DNA of 64,000 bases from Thiomicrospira aerophila AL3 (GTDB taxonomy: Bacteria > Pseudomonadota > Gammaproteobacteria > Thiomicrospirales > Thiomicrospiraceae): the NCBI RefSeq assembly GCF_000227665.2, contig NZ_CP007030.1, forward strand, positions 1,674,001 through 1,738,000, written 5' to 3'. Shown here piece by piece: positions 25,901 through 34,513 of this stretch; position 1 is the stretch's first letter, and each line of letters opens with the position of its first letter. The position numbers and the translations under genes were made by a program. The notes below the pieces were generated by a model that saw nothing but the letters and a program-made list of their open reading frames with translations, was not told the origin of the DNA and did not search any database.

Positions 25901-28649
25901 CCACCAACCCAACATTTGCATCACCGATTACCTGTCCAGAAACCGTAATATTTTTGATGGTTGCAAGGTTTGTACTGCCGAACAAGCCGACAAAACTCTC
26001 GCCAGGCCGGTTAATGTATAAGTCACTAACGCTAAAACCCGCACCATCGAAATTACCCTTGAAACTACCTAAAAGACTATTTGGGTCTGCACCTATTGGA
26101 CTCCAGCCCTTTCCTCCATTGGCACTCGTACCAGCCTGATCACTATAACCTGCAGAAGCACTGTTCAAACCGTTGGATAGAACAAAATCATAACCTTCAG
26201 TTAATACAATATTGATGTTTTGTAGCTGATTCCAGTTAGTGATGGTGTAGGCACTGCCATCGGCACCGGTTTGTTCGGCATTTGTTAAGCCACCCCAACC
26301 ACTATTGAAAAGTGTCGAAGCTGTGTCTCTATCTTCTACCCTAGTCACGTTGGTTAGGTAGGGTCTAAGAGTGCCATAACCTTCTACTGACACTCCCTCA
26401 GCAAGTGTCCAAATGCCAGCACCTGACCAGCTTGAAAAAGTTGAATCTAGTTTCATCTCTGCGGACGACATAACCGTGCCGCCTGCGCTTACGTCTTTTC
26501 CTGTTGATTCTTTATCCCAATAACTGTTGTTAATGATATTTGTACCACCATTAAAGCCGCCAACTAACCCTCCGACATTGGTGGCGTTAGTATTGGCTAC
26601 CAAGCCAGTGGCGTATGTATTGGATACTGTCGTACCAGCAATTCCACCAATCAAACCACCTACGAACGGCTGATTATTGGTGGACGTTACCGAGCCTGTG
26701 GAATAACTATTTGTTATCGATGAAGCTGCCCCTGTTGCATAACCGACTAATCCACCTAAGCTACCATGAGGGCCTTCCACTGAAGCTTGACTGTAGCTTT
26801 GTGTAATAGTTGAGTTGTGAAGATAACCGACCACACCCCCCACCTGAGTATAGGTAGAATCCAAAGTTCCGTTAACCTGTCCATCCGTTGACACGTTTTG
26901 AATACTCGTATTGTTAAAAGCCGCCCCGACAAGACCGCCAACACGATTAACTCCGATGACATCAATATTTATTAAGTGAATATTTGAAATCTGCGCATTA
27001 TCAACCGAACCAAATAATCCAGCACCTTCACCGGCCGTTTTATTGACAGTTAGGTTAGAAATAGTATTTCCAAGCCCATCAAATTGACCTGTAAATCTAC
27101 TGGAATCTTCACCTATTGGTGTCCAAGTTACGCCAATGAGATCAACATTTGATCCCAGTTCATAGGTTCCCTGAACCGCAGTGTTCATCCATTGCAGTTG
27201 CTCGGCGTTGTGGATAACAACCTTACCGTTACTATCGAATTGAACCGCTGAATGATTATTTAATGCGTCAAAATAAACCCCTCCACCGCTGATATTGGTG
27301 TTTTCGATTTTAGCGTTGACGTAGATATTGTTATGCGCGTCTAAGGTCAGACTAGTATTGGCGTTCCAAACAATATTGGCACTGACGGTGATATTTCCGT
27401 CGTCGCTGCCATCAGCAGGTGTTTGTAGCGTTATATTGCTGTTTGCCAAGTTGGCAACAAGGGTATCAGCACCAATTGACGAACTGCTACTGGTCACGGG
27501 ATCACCTGCAAAATCGCCACCTGCTCCGGAAACAATTTCAATGTCCGTCGGGTCAATTAACCATTCCCCAGTTTTGCCGTTTTCGGCTTTGGTGGTGACT
27601 TGCAGGCCTGGTTGGATTTGTACATTCGCCGCAGAGGTTTCTATAAAACCACCATCGCCGGTTGTTGGCGCGCTGGCATCCAAGGTACCGCCGGCAATCA
27701 CTTGACCTTGAGTCATACCACCCATCAGCATAATGCGTCCGCTGGCATCGGCTTGCAGGGTTTGCGCTTGGATAATGCCGGTGTTATTGACCACGTTGCG
27801 GTAGATGTCGTTTTGCGCTTGGGTGGTCATTATGACAAAACCGCCATCGGCTTGAATCAGGCCGCCGTTTTGGGCTAGGGCATCAATCACGCCTTGTTCC
27901 ACAGTGACGGTCATTAAACCGTCGCCAGTGAAGTCGAGCGTAACCTGGTTACCGGCGGCGAGGGCGACGTTGCCGTGGTCGGCGTGAATCTGGCCTTGGT
28001 TATTCACTTGATTGGCAATGAGTGCGACCACCCCGCCCTTGGCGCGGATGTTGCCAAGGTTTTTGATTTGGCCGTCACTTAACCCCAGGTTTTTGAAGTT
28101 GAGGGTGTTGTTTAAAAAGTCTTGGTCACTGATTTCGAGTGTTGAAGCAATTAAGCCACCAACATCGACTTGGGCGTTTTGTCCGAACAATATGCCGTTA
28201 GGGTTAATCAGATAGACGTTGCCATTGGCATTGAGGTTTCCGAGGATTTGGCTGGGGTTGGTGTCGTTAATGCGGTTGAGGGCGGCACTGTTAGAGCCGG
28301 GTTGGTGGAAGTTGACCGTTGCACCGGCACCGATATTAAAGCTGTTCCAGTTAGTAATGAGTTTATCGGTGGTTTGATGGATATTCATCACATTACCGGA
28401 TTGGTTAATCGTGGCATTACCGTGGGTGACGTTGCCACCGGTGGGCAAGGTGCCCGGGTCAAGGGCATGCGCAACACCACCAAAACCCAACATCAGCGCG
28501 GCCACCGCGCCGACTATACCGCCTTTGCGTTTGCCCTTGCCTGGGGCGATTTCAGCGACAGCAATAAACATTTGTTTGGCATCAGACCAGACTAGACGAT
28601 AGGTGTGGTTGAGCGAGGCACGTTTGATTTTGTTATTTTTTGTGTTCAT
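22980..28649 (-). CDS. TpsA-family filamentous haemagglutinin-like exoprotein with GLUG repeats (copy 2)
   Basis: An 1889-residue paralogue of the 17001–22613 product. After six different residues (MNTKNN) the next ~365 residues, covering the extended signal peptide and TPS secretion domain with NPNGILF, are identical to copy 1. The passenger then diverges: dozens of GLUG repeats (for example GGLVGKSEDAEISNSYATG) interleaved with TNATQLQNINLV-type inserts, and a related C-terminal domain (LVVDQR, GLVIGGERIGFNF, QVTLIAIAAAK). It begins 20 bases after tpsB with a GGGAGAA ribosome site, so it is the cognate partner in the operon. Likely a cell-surface or released beta-helix adhesin. Confidence 0.92.
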   Translation of the reverse strand: MNTKNNKIKRASLNHTYRLVWSDAKQMFIAVAEIAPGKGKRKGGIVGAVAALMLGFGGVAHALDPGTLPTGGNVTHGNATINQSGNVMNIHQTTDKLITNWNSFNIGAGATVNFHQPGSNSAALNRINDTNPSQILGNLNANGNVYLINPNGILFGQNAQVDVGGLIASTLEISDQDFLNNTLNFKNLGLSDGQIKNLGNIRAKGGVVALIANQVNNQGQIHADHGNVALAAGNQVTLDFTGDGLMTVTVEQGVIDALAQNGGLIQADGGFVIMTTQAQNDIYRNVVNNTGIIQAQTLQADASGRIMLMGGMTQGQVIAGGTLDASAPTTGDGGFIETSAANVQIQPGLQVTTKAENGKTGEWLIDPTDIEIVSGAGGDFAGDPVTSSSSSIGADTLVANLANSNITLQTPADGSDDGNITVSANIVWNANTSLTLDAHNNIYVNAKIENTNISGGGVYFDALNNHSAVQFDSNGKVVIHNAEQLQWMNTAVQGTYELGSNVDLIGVTWTPIGEDSSRFTGQFDGLGNTISNLTVNKTAGEGAGLFGSVDNAQISNIHLINIDVIGVNRVGGLVGAAFNNTSIQNVSTDGQVNGTLDSTYTQVGGVVGYLHNSTITQSYSQASVEGPHGSLGGLVGYATGAASSITNSYSTGSVTSTNNQPFVGGLIGGIAGTTVSNTYATGLVANTNATNVGGLVGGFNGGTNIINNSYWDKESTGKDVSAGGTVMSSAEMKLDSTFSSWSGAGIWTLAEGVSVEGYGTLRPYLTNVTRVEDRDTASTLFNSGWGGLTNAEQTGADGSAYTITNWNQLQNINIVLTEGYDFVLSNGLNSASAGYSDQAGTSANGGKGWSPIGADPNSLLGSFKGNFDGAGFSVSDLYINRPGESFVGLFGSTNLATIKNITVSGQVIGDANVGLVVGRLTNASDTIEGVVGQAGSVTGTNSVGGLFGSVVNADLIDSVASIDVEGTADVGGLVGKSEDAEISNSYATGTVRGNENVGGLVGSKEVGGDKVGKIINSYATGDVFGGLDASTAASNIGGLVGTLVGTNKMGGQISESYATGDVTANGANVGGLVGLSGWDSVIEQSHATGNVTGINRVGGLVGWLINGSSVSQSFATGDTIGASGTDNDRFHGGLIGVVEYGANNVELSYAMGEVAANNGQSTGASTAGGLIGFLANGTVSDSYAMGDVNGRSNTGVGGLIGKVNDGAIVTNTFSTGSVSGAGSNILGGLIGVNEGTNNINNSFWYSQGNTHISGGAGEAKTQEELLTPSTFTDAGWDTTGNIWSFPREGLGAAVEGYEYGGGLGLAYLTNVTRVEDRWGEAAPTILFAGGWGDADGDGAYTITNATQLQNINLVANSGFDFELSNNIDLSGVTWTPIGNSFDNKFSGVFDGDGHTISNLEINSTGVGIGLFGWTDGATIKNVGLIDVSVKGDEFVGGLVGLLENSRVYQSYSVGGNVTASNQFVGGLVGRADSSEIEKSYSTSNVGNETNKGEKSGGLVGALFLNSSVKQSYASGNVFGSNSVGGLVGFAIGTIEQSYANGAVVGDNEVGGLVGFLDRKRSIDESYATGKVIGSSDVGGLVGFNEGNITNSYFDKTVNSGMTDEATYGKTTAELQSLATFEDGSEGWNIVQDTSLGQIYPRLAWDLPGNYGPAVWVIGAMPGGDGGSTSSGTGTGTTVTEPVRDNPQNQPDTTDTGSVEPGLTINQNAGSTLLASLSSNNLVVDQRLGAPGPGLVIGGERIGFNFTQVGGTSTLSLATNSGEGASASGLPVFSSRGDSVSLSRLVAVEDTGGAITSTPVADANTATVAIPNIANATIVQSTQVQVGGLGAVRVSLTEDGVLIVETPSGSVTESDQVTLIAIAAAKTMGVTVDKLKGVVIRQSSPANRQA
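27561..28642 (-). repeat. Near-identical 1.08 kb direct repeat, copy 2 (tpsA N-terminal module)
   Basis: Partner of 21525–22606. It encodes the extended signal peptide and secretion domain of the second exoprotein. Both copies contain the same CAGGCCTG palindrome (21567 and 27603). Confidence 0.9.
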
Positions 28650-28669
28650 GTTAAATTCTCCCTATCACC

Positions 28670-30436
28670 TTAGAATCGCGCCATGGCTTGTAGCCAGAAG
28701 CGACCATCATTTTTTTGTCCTTCAGAATCGCGGCCCGTTGTACTGCGATTATCGACCTCGTCATTCGCTTTATGTGCATAACTGGCACGGACTGAAATGT
28801 TTTGGCTAAAGCTCCAGTTTGCACCGACACCGACACCCGTTATGCTGTAGCTGTTTTTGCCATTATCATTCGCTGGGACATAACTATCCCATTTAGCGGC
28901 TTGCAGCGTAATTTCGCCGTGATCCACAAAGGCAACTAACTGCAACTGACCATTAAATACCGGCTGAGGTAGGTCATAGCGTCCTTCTAAGGTGAGTAAA
29001 TAACCCTTATCACCTGAAGCTTCACCACCGGGATAAGCGCGCACGCCATTTGGACCACCTAGTGAGAACTTTTCGGCTGAGTCTAGGTTAGTGGTACTAA
29101 ATTGAGCATTCGCAGTGGCTAATAGACTGGTACGTGCCGTTAGTTTTTGTAAACGGGCGATATTTAAAACTGATTTGGTAAAATCACCGTGGGTTGCTGG
29201 GCCTGTTTGATCTTGTTCAAAATCACCTCGGTTGCCTTTACGATTTAAGTGCCCCGAGCTAAAACGAATGCCATAATTAGTTAAACCACCGCCACCAAAC
29301 TGATCCAAACGGTCGCCGTTCAAACCTATCGTGGCCGTGTTATAAACACGGTCCCTAATCTGTAGGCTAAGCTGTCTATCTTCCAGTTGTTTATAATCAA
29401 AACCCGCTGTCGCATAAAGGTTATTCAAGCGGCTACGAAATATTGGATAACGCAATTCCAAGCCTGCTGTTCGTGCACTACCTTCAAAGCCATCACCCTT
29501 AAGCTCTCGCCCCAATTCATATTCTAGGTAACTTATGTGCGTGTTTAGCATTAAACCGCTGTAACCCACTGGCAAGCTATAACCTAAACGCGCATATTTA
29601 AGTGCGAGGTCCTCAGTAAAGGTTTCAGTACTCACACTGGCCATTAAACTGAGTTGGTCACCCATGCCAGCTAGATTATTGATATTGCCCATCGCATTAG
29701 CGCGCCATTCTCCGGTGTAGCGGTTGCCGTAATTATCTACCCAAGCCGCACCAGTATAACGCGGCGTGGCATCGAGTAACACATTCACGCGGGTGGTGCC
29801 GACTTCACTGCCCGCTTGTAAGTTTGAGCGCGCCGCCACACCTGCTAAATCGTTAAAAATAAGCAAACCGCGCTCTAGTTGATTGGCTTGCACGACACCG
29901 CCGGAATCCGCTTTAAGCGCATGATTGAGCGTGTTTACGATACGCTGTTCGCTAAGGTTAATTTCAGTGTTCTCAATGACATGGCTCCAGCGTCCATCAC
30001 CGTCAATACGTCCGGGCTGAATTAGAATCAATAAATCGCCTTCACTAATGTCTTGTTCTGGCAAATAGGCAAAAGCCAAAAAATAGCCTTTATTTTTGAG
30101 ATATTCCGTCACACGATCGGCAATATGTTGCAGGCCATTGAAGCCCAAAGATTGGCCAATTTGATCATTCACCAGGTTTAGTAATTCTCGCTCAGTGGCC
30201 ATGCCTTCATAGCCTTGAAAACTTATCGAGCGTAGTTGAATCGTGGCACCCGTGTCTGGTAAGGGGGCGGGTAATCGACTTTGCGCATCGGGCAAGCGAT
30301 CTATACCGCGCTGCTGGGTTTCAATATCGCGCAACAGTGAACCGGCGTCTGGGGTTTGCGCTAAGACCGGCGTTACCAAGGCGGCAGTAGTTAATACGAG
30401 TAATGTTTTAGAGGCGTTGATTTTTTTCTTGTGCAT
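28670..30436 (-). CDS. TpsB outer-membrane transporter (ShlB/FhaC/HecB family)
   Basis: A 588-residue Omp85-superfamily two-partner secretion pore. A signal peptide ends at VLAQ (about residue 26), a POTRA region follows (IQLRSISFQGYEGM, then GYFLAFAYLPEQDISEGDLLILIQPGRIDG), and the C-terminal 16-strand barrel has the conserved RAYPGGEASGDKG loop and ends in Phe (MARF), the usual BAM-recognition residue. It should export both TpsA proteins, since their secretion domains are identical. AAGGACG serves as ribosome site. It is the first gene of the tpsB–tpsA operon and lies 85 bases downstream of the response regulator gene. Confidence 0.93.
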   Translation of the reverse strand: MHKKKINASKTLLVLTTAALVTPVLAQTPDAGSLLRDIETQQRGIDRLPDAQSRLPAPLPDTGATIQLRSISFQGYEGMATERELLNLVNDQIGQSLGFNGLQHIADRVTEYLKNKGYFLAFAYLPEQDISEGDLLILIQPGRIDGDGRWSHVIENTEINLSEQRIVNTLNHALKADSGGVVQANQLERGLLIFNDLAGVAARSNLQAGSEVGTTRVNVLLDATPRYTGAAWVDNYGNRYTGEWRANAMGNINNLAGMGDQLSLMASVSTETFTEDLALKYARLGYSLPVGYSGLMLNTHISYLEYELGRELKGDGFEGSARTAGLELRYPIFRSRLNNLYATAGFDYKQLEDRQLSLQIRDRVYNTATIGLNGDRLDQFGGGGLTNYGIRFSSGHLNRKGNRGDFEQDQTGPATHGDFTKSVLNIARLQKLTARTSLLATANAQFSTTNLDSAEKFSLGGPNGVRAYPGGEASGDKGYLLTLEGRYDLPQPVFNGQLQLVAFVDHGEITLQAAKWDSYVPANDNGKNSYSITGVGVGANWSFSQNISVRASYAHKANDEVDNRSTTGRDSEGQKNDGRFWLQAMARF

Positions 30437-30467
30437 AATTTAGCGTCCTTAAGTATTTGATAAACTT

Positions 30468-30511
30468 AATTTAGCAAAATACACCTTGCACAATTCTGAT
30501 AAATTCTGTCA
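30468..30511 (-). promoter_or_regulatory. Candidate promoter and 10-bp direct repeats upstream of tpsB
   Basis: Adjacent decamers AATTCTGATA (30492–30501) and AATTCTGTCA (30502–30511) on the plus strand sit exactly 19 bases upstream of a −10-like TAAATT (minus strand, 30468–30473). Spacing and core (TTCTGA) match the repeats upstream of tpsA copy 1. Confidence 0.5.
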
Positions 30512-30520
30512 GAAAGACGA

Positions 30521-31228
30521 TTATTTGACTGATTGCCAGATATAACCTAATCCGTGCACCGTTTCTAATGGCATGGCATGTTGAGCCACTGCATCAACCT
30601 TGTTTCGGATACGATAGACTGCCGAATCGAGCGCCTTGGGGTCATAAGTATCGTAATTTTTATTTAACGCATTCATTAGCATTTCTTTGGACACCAAGCT
30701 TCCAGCATGGTCAATTAAAAGCGCCATCATAATTGTTTCTCGTGCTGTCAAGGTTATTTGAATACCAGCAGGACAGATCAATTGATTACTCACCAAAGAC
30801 CACTTCATCTGTGCTGACAGATTTTTATCCTTGGCAAGACTTTGCTTAGTGCGCGCATAATGCGCTAAGATCGCCAACAACTCATCCAGATCAACCGGTT
30901 TTGGCAAGTAATAATCCACATCTAAATCAAACGCCGCAATTCGGTCTTTTACACGCCCTAGCGCACTCATAATGAGCAGCAGGCCTGCATGATGATCTTT
31001 AATTTGATTGACCACCTCGAGTGCGTCGCCATCGGGCAATAAACGGTCAAATAACACCGCATCGAAAGTTTGCTCGTTAATCAATGCTAAACTATGCCTA
31101 ATATCGAATGAAATTTGCACAGCATAACCCCGTTTAATTAAAAACCGTTGCAGCTGGTAAGCCAAATCTTCTTCATCTTCAATAAGCAATAGTGTTAATT
31201 TTGAGGCGGGCGAATCTTGCACCTTCAT
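30521..31228 (-). CDS. OmpR-family response regulator
   Basis: A 235-residue two-domain regulator. The receiver domain has acidic residues IEDEED at 16–21, phosphoacceptor Asp61 in LFDRLLP, Ser88 in IMSALG and Lys110 in YLPKP. A winged-helix DNA-binding domain follows, with LTARETIMMALLI, DTYDPKALDSAVYRIRNKVD and VHGLGYIW. The start has an AGGAG site five bases before ATG. It is divergent from a histidine kinase gene with overlapping 5' ends, so the two form a pair. The tpsB gene is directly downstream on the same strand, making the tps genes the most likely targets. Confidence 0.9.
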   Translation of the reverse strand: MKVQDSPASKLTLLLIEDEEDLAYQLQRFLIKRGYAVQISFDIRHSLALINEQTFDAVLFDRLLPDGDALEVVNQIKDHHAGLLLIMSALGRVKDRIAAFDLDVDYYLPKPVDLDELLAILAHYARTKQSLAKDKNLSAQMKWSLVSNQLICPAGIQITLTARETIMMALLIDHAGSLVSKEMLMNALNKNYDTYDPKALDSAVYRIRNKVDAVAQHAMPLETVHGLGYIWQSVK

Positions 31229-33169
31229 TCTCTCCTAACGTTTCCGCGTCTGTTTGCAATAAGCATGGGATTAGTGTTATTTAGCCTGGCTACTTTGCTG
31301 CGGGCTGATAACCTCCAGTGTCATCCGTACCAAAACCTGCCACATCATAGCATGATATTTTTTGATGCTTCGGCTGCGCTAGACTTTGACGACATTCAAA
31401 CCATTGAATTTACCGAGCCATATTCAGCAAAAGCGCTGGGATTAACGCGCAATGCGGTCTGGATAAAAACCCACTTTAATCCGAAGCAGGCCTGCTTAAC
31501 GCCAAGCTGGTATTTGCAGTTTGGTAATCCGTTTTTGGATTACATTGATGTGTATATTTTACAAAATAATAGATTACTAGCGCACCATGAACTGGGAGAT
31601 CGACGTAGCCGCCCTGCTGACCTGCCCCCGCAACGCTTACCCGCCCTTCCTTTAAGTCCCTATTTACATGCAGACGCCGCTGATGAGTTGGTCATTTTTG
31701 CTCGCTTAGCGTCGCAAAACTCGATCGCAACCCATATGGTTTTTATAACTCAGGCTCAGATACAGGCACAAGAATTGCCGGTGCTGATATTATCTGCGTT
31801 TGTTGCATCTGCTTTAATATTACTGCTCGTTTTTAGTATTATTTTGTGGGCACTCACCCGTCAAGCCGCTTTACTTTATTACATTGTTATGTTATTAAGC
31901 TATGGCTATATTTTAGCAACGGTATACGGCTGGATGCATCTCTTTGCCTTACCCAGTGACCCTTGGATCTTAATAGCACAGCCTGTCTTAATTTTAAGTT
32001 TTCTACTGCTGACTAATGCCATACTTGCCATTAACCAGACCTATAAAAAACTTTATCAAGTCCTTTTAGCCATTGCTGTTTTTTTGGTCGTCCTTAGCTT
32101 AATAAGCGGCCTAATGGATAACTTGCAACCCGCTTTAAAAATCGTTCATAGTCTAGGCGTAATCCTACTATTCATCCTACTGGTGATAAGTGGTTTGATG
32201 TTTAAAAACAATACCATTGCCAAGTTCTATTTTTTAGTATTTGGGGTAATGATCTTTGCCTTAATCTTAAGAATCATGGCCATCTATAATTTTGTGCCCG
32301 CTAACTTTTTTCTAGCGCACCTATTTTCGTTTATGATCCTAATTCAACTCATTATTTTGTTTTTTGTCACCCTAGGCTTCTACTACAAACATTATTTGGG
32401 CTTACTAAAACAACAACAACAATTACAACTTGAACAAGAGCTGGTCAGTCAACGCAAGTTGTTTTTGCGCCTGCTGTCTCATGAGTTTATGACCCCCTTA
32501 GCCATTGGTAGCGCAGCGGGTCGCAATTTAGCAGACGATCTTGATGACTTAGCTAAACAAAATGTGGCACCTCATATCGTTCGTCAAATGCAACAAGACT
32601 TACACACTCAGCAACGTGCTCGTCAACGCCTACAGGACTTGGTCAACCAGTGCTTAGAGGCTGACTATGAGGTGAATCGTTTTGAAGAAGGTTACACAAC
32701 ACTGGCTAAATTCAGCCGAATCTTTTATCAAAATCTTAATAAAATTGACCAACGGCCACGTATTATTGTGGAATGGGGTTTTGAACCAGAGCAGCTTTCA
32801 GAACAACATAGCGCCCTGCGGATTAAAGGCGATGCCGAGCCGCTGGTAATGGCGCTGAATATGGTGGTGAATAATGCCTTAAAATATTCCAAACAGGATC
32901 AAAACGTAATCATCACTGTTTCACTTGATAAGGCGCAACTCACCATTGCGGTGCGCGACTTTGGTATTGGTTTTGATCAAGATAAAGAAATCACCCAGGC
33001 TTTCAAACGCGGGCGTAATACTCAGAGTACGTCGGGATTAGGACTAGGCTTATTTATTAGCCAAGATATTTTGCAACGCTATCATGGCGAGCTCACGATC
33101 AAACCGCAACAACCTGGCAGTTTAGTGAGTCTATGTATTCCTCTGAGCATTCCATTAGATAGCAAGTAG
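31217..33169 (+). CDS. Sensor histidine kinase with 7TMR-DISM sensor
   Basis: A 650-residue inner-membrane kinase. After an N-terminal signal segment there is a ~150-residue periplasmic domain of the 7TMR-DISMED2 type (FTEPYSAKALGLTRNAVWIKTHF), seven membrane helices (about 188–390), a coiled coil, the H-box SHEFMTPL with His422, the N-box MVVNNALKYS, and G-boxes DFGIGFD and TSGLGLGLF. Such sensors often detect carbohydrate-like or cell-surface cues. The frame opens at TTG 31217, which has GAGG ten bases upstream and overlaps the divergent regulator start; ATG 31265 is the alternative. Confidence 0.88.
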   Translation: MHLHSLLTFPRLFAISMGLVLFSLATLLRADNLQCHPYQNLPHHSMIFFDASAALDFDDIQTIEFTEPYSAKALGLTRNAVWIKTHFNPKQACLTPSWYLQFGNPFLDYIDVYILQNNRLLAHHELGDRRSRPADLPPQRLPALPLSPYLHADAADELVIFARLASQNSIATHMVFITQAQIQAQELPVLILSAFVASALILLLVFSIILWALTRQAALLYYIVMLLSYGYILATVYGWMHLFALPSDPWILIAQPVLILSFLLLTNAILAINQTYKKLYQVLLAIAVFLVVLSLISGLMDNLQPALKIVHSLGVILLFILLVISGLMFKNNTIAKFYFLVFGVMIFALILRIMAIYNFVPANFFLAHLFSFMILIQLIILFFVTLGFYYKHYLGLLKQQQQLQLEQELVSQRKLFLRLLSHEFMTPLAIGSAAGRNLADDLDDLAKQNVAPHIVRQMQQDLHTQQRARQRLQDLVNQCLEADYEVNRFEEGYTTLAKFSRIFYQNLNKIDQRPRIIVEWGFEPEQLSEQHSALRIKGDAEPLVMALNMVVNNALKYSKQDQNVIITVSLDKAQLTIAVRDFGIGFDQDKEITQAFKRGRNTQSTSGLGLGLFISQDILQRYHGELTIKPQQPGSLVSLCIPLSIPLDSK

Positions 33170-33210
33170 GTAGATTTGATATACTATTTGATTTTTAAAG
33201 ACACCTGACT

Positions 33211-34509
33211 ATGCCACAAGACTATCGTGTACCGCATCTGACCACGGCACTGACCGGCCCGTTACTTGAATTAGAAGAACACTTGCTTAATCACTCTCAT
33301 GCGATAGAAGCCTGGTTTAGGCAAGAGTTTCGCGATACGCCGGCGCCCTTTTACGCGTCAGTGGATTTGCGTAATGCAGGTTATAAGCTAGCGCCCGTCG
33401 ATACGAACCTATTCCCGGCGGGCTTTAATAATCTGCATCCAGATTTACGCCCTTTGGCGGTACAAGCGGCACAACACGCGATTACCCAGGCATGCCCTGT
33501 CACTGATGGCGTGCTAATCATTCCAGAAAACCATACCCGCAATAGCTTTTACCTAGAAAATCTTTACACCCTAAAAGAGATTATTGAAAGCGCTGGCTAT
33601 GAGGTGCGCATTGGCTCGATTAACCCTGAAATCACTGAAGCACAGATCATAGACCTGCCCTCAGCTAATCGCCTGGTATTAGAACCCTTAGCGCGTGAAA
33701 GTAATCGCGTCGGTGTGGCGGGATTTTTTCCCTGTGCGGTATTGTTGAATAATGACTTATCTGCGGGCCGCCCCGCTATTTTAGAAGGCATTGAGCAGGT
33801 ACTTATGCCGCCACTTGATTTGGGCTGGTCGAGCCGTTACAAAACTCACCATTTTCAGCACTATGCCACGGTAGCTAAACGCTTAGCTGAATTAGTCGAT
33901 ATTGACCCTTGGTTAATTACGCCCGAATCCGTGCAATGTGGCGAAGTGGATTTTAAAAACCCGGCCAGCCTAGAACGCCTAGCCACCAAGGTAAACGAGG
34001 TCTTAGCCAAAACGGGGGATTATTACCACGAACATGATATTGACTGTAAGCCGTTTGTGATTGTTAAATCCGATAGCGGTACCTATGGCATGGCGATTAT
34101 GTCAGTGCAATCAGCGGATGATATTCTCAAGCTCAATCGAAAACAGCGAAATAAGATGAGTTTTGCGAAAGAAGGCTTAGCGGTAGATAAAATGCTCGTG
34201 CAAGAAGGCGTTTATACCTTTGAAACGGTTGACAATGCTGTCGCCGAACCGGTGGTCTATATGATTCATAATCATGTGATTGGTGGGTTTTATCGCATTC
34301 ATACCGGTAAGACCGCGACGGATAATCTGAACTCACCGGGTATGCATTTTGAGCCGATGTCGTTTCAGCAATCGGGTGTGCTACCGGATCAAAGCCAAGG
34401 ACCGGATGCTGAACCTAATCGTTTTTATGCTTATGGGGTGATTGCGCGTTTGGCACTATTGGCAGCGGCTTACGAAATTAAATATTCCAAAACCGCTAAG
34501 CCAGACTAG
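33211..34509 (+). CDS. gshA: Glutamate–cysteine ligase, proteobacterial GshA type (pfam08886)
   Basis: A 432-residue enzyme for the first, ATP-dependent step of glutathione synthesis. It belongs to the GshA family with ATP-grasp-like features found in some beta/gammaproteobacteria, not the E. coli GshA type. Recognisable blocks are FYASVDLRNAGYKLAPVDTNLFPAGFNNL, IPENHTRNSFYLEN, CKPFVIVKSDSGTYGMAIM and HNHVIGGFYRIHTG. No gshB is adjacent. It stops five bases from the convergent yihY-like gene. Confidence 0.93.
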   Translation: MPQDYRVPHLTTALTGPLLELEEHLLNHSHAIEAWFRQEFRDTPAPFYASVDLRNAGYKLAPVDTNLFPAGFNNLHPDLRPLAVQAAQHAITQACPVTDGVLIIPENHTRNSFYLENLYTLKEIIESAGYEVRIGSINPEITEAQIIDLPSANRLVLEPLARESNRVGVAGFFPCAVLLNNDLSAGRPAILEGIEQVLMPPLDLGWSSRYKTHHFQHYATVAKRLAELVDIDPWLITPESVQCGEVDFKNPASLERLATKVNEVLAKTGDYYHEHDIDCKPFVIVKSDSGTYGMAIMSVQSADDILKLNRKQRNKMSFAKEGLAVDKMLVQEGVYTFETVDNAVAEPVVYMIHNHVIGGFYRIHTGKTATDNLNSPGMHFEPMSFQQSGVLPDQSQGPDAEPNRFYAYGVIARLALLAAAYEIKYSKTAKPD

Positions 34510-34513
34510 GCTC

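Noticed and set aside
27328-28602. Plus-strand frames opposite the tpsA N-terminal module, duplicated in both copies
   Set aside because: They are identical only because the underlying 1.08 kb repeat is identical; low-complexity antisense of a Gly/Asn-rich beta-helix protein gives open frames.
17001-28649. CRISPR-like or tandem DNA repeats in the tpsA genes
   Set aside because: The periodicity is at protein level (GLUG repeats every 20–35 residues) with variable DNA; there are no identical repeats with uniform spacers.
17474-30979. Low density of the CAGGCCTG palindrome in the tps island as a sign of recent transfer
   Set aside because: Gaps of 3–4 kb also occur in clear housekeeping regions (1202–4090, 50920–54718, 57430–61365), so the depletion is not convincing without statistics.
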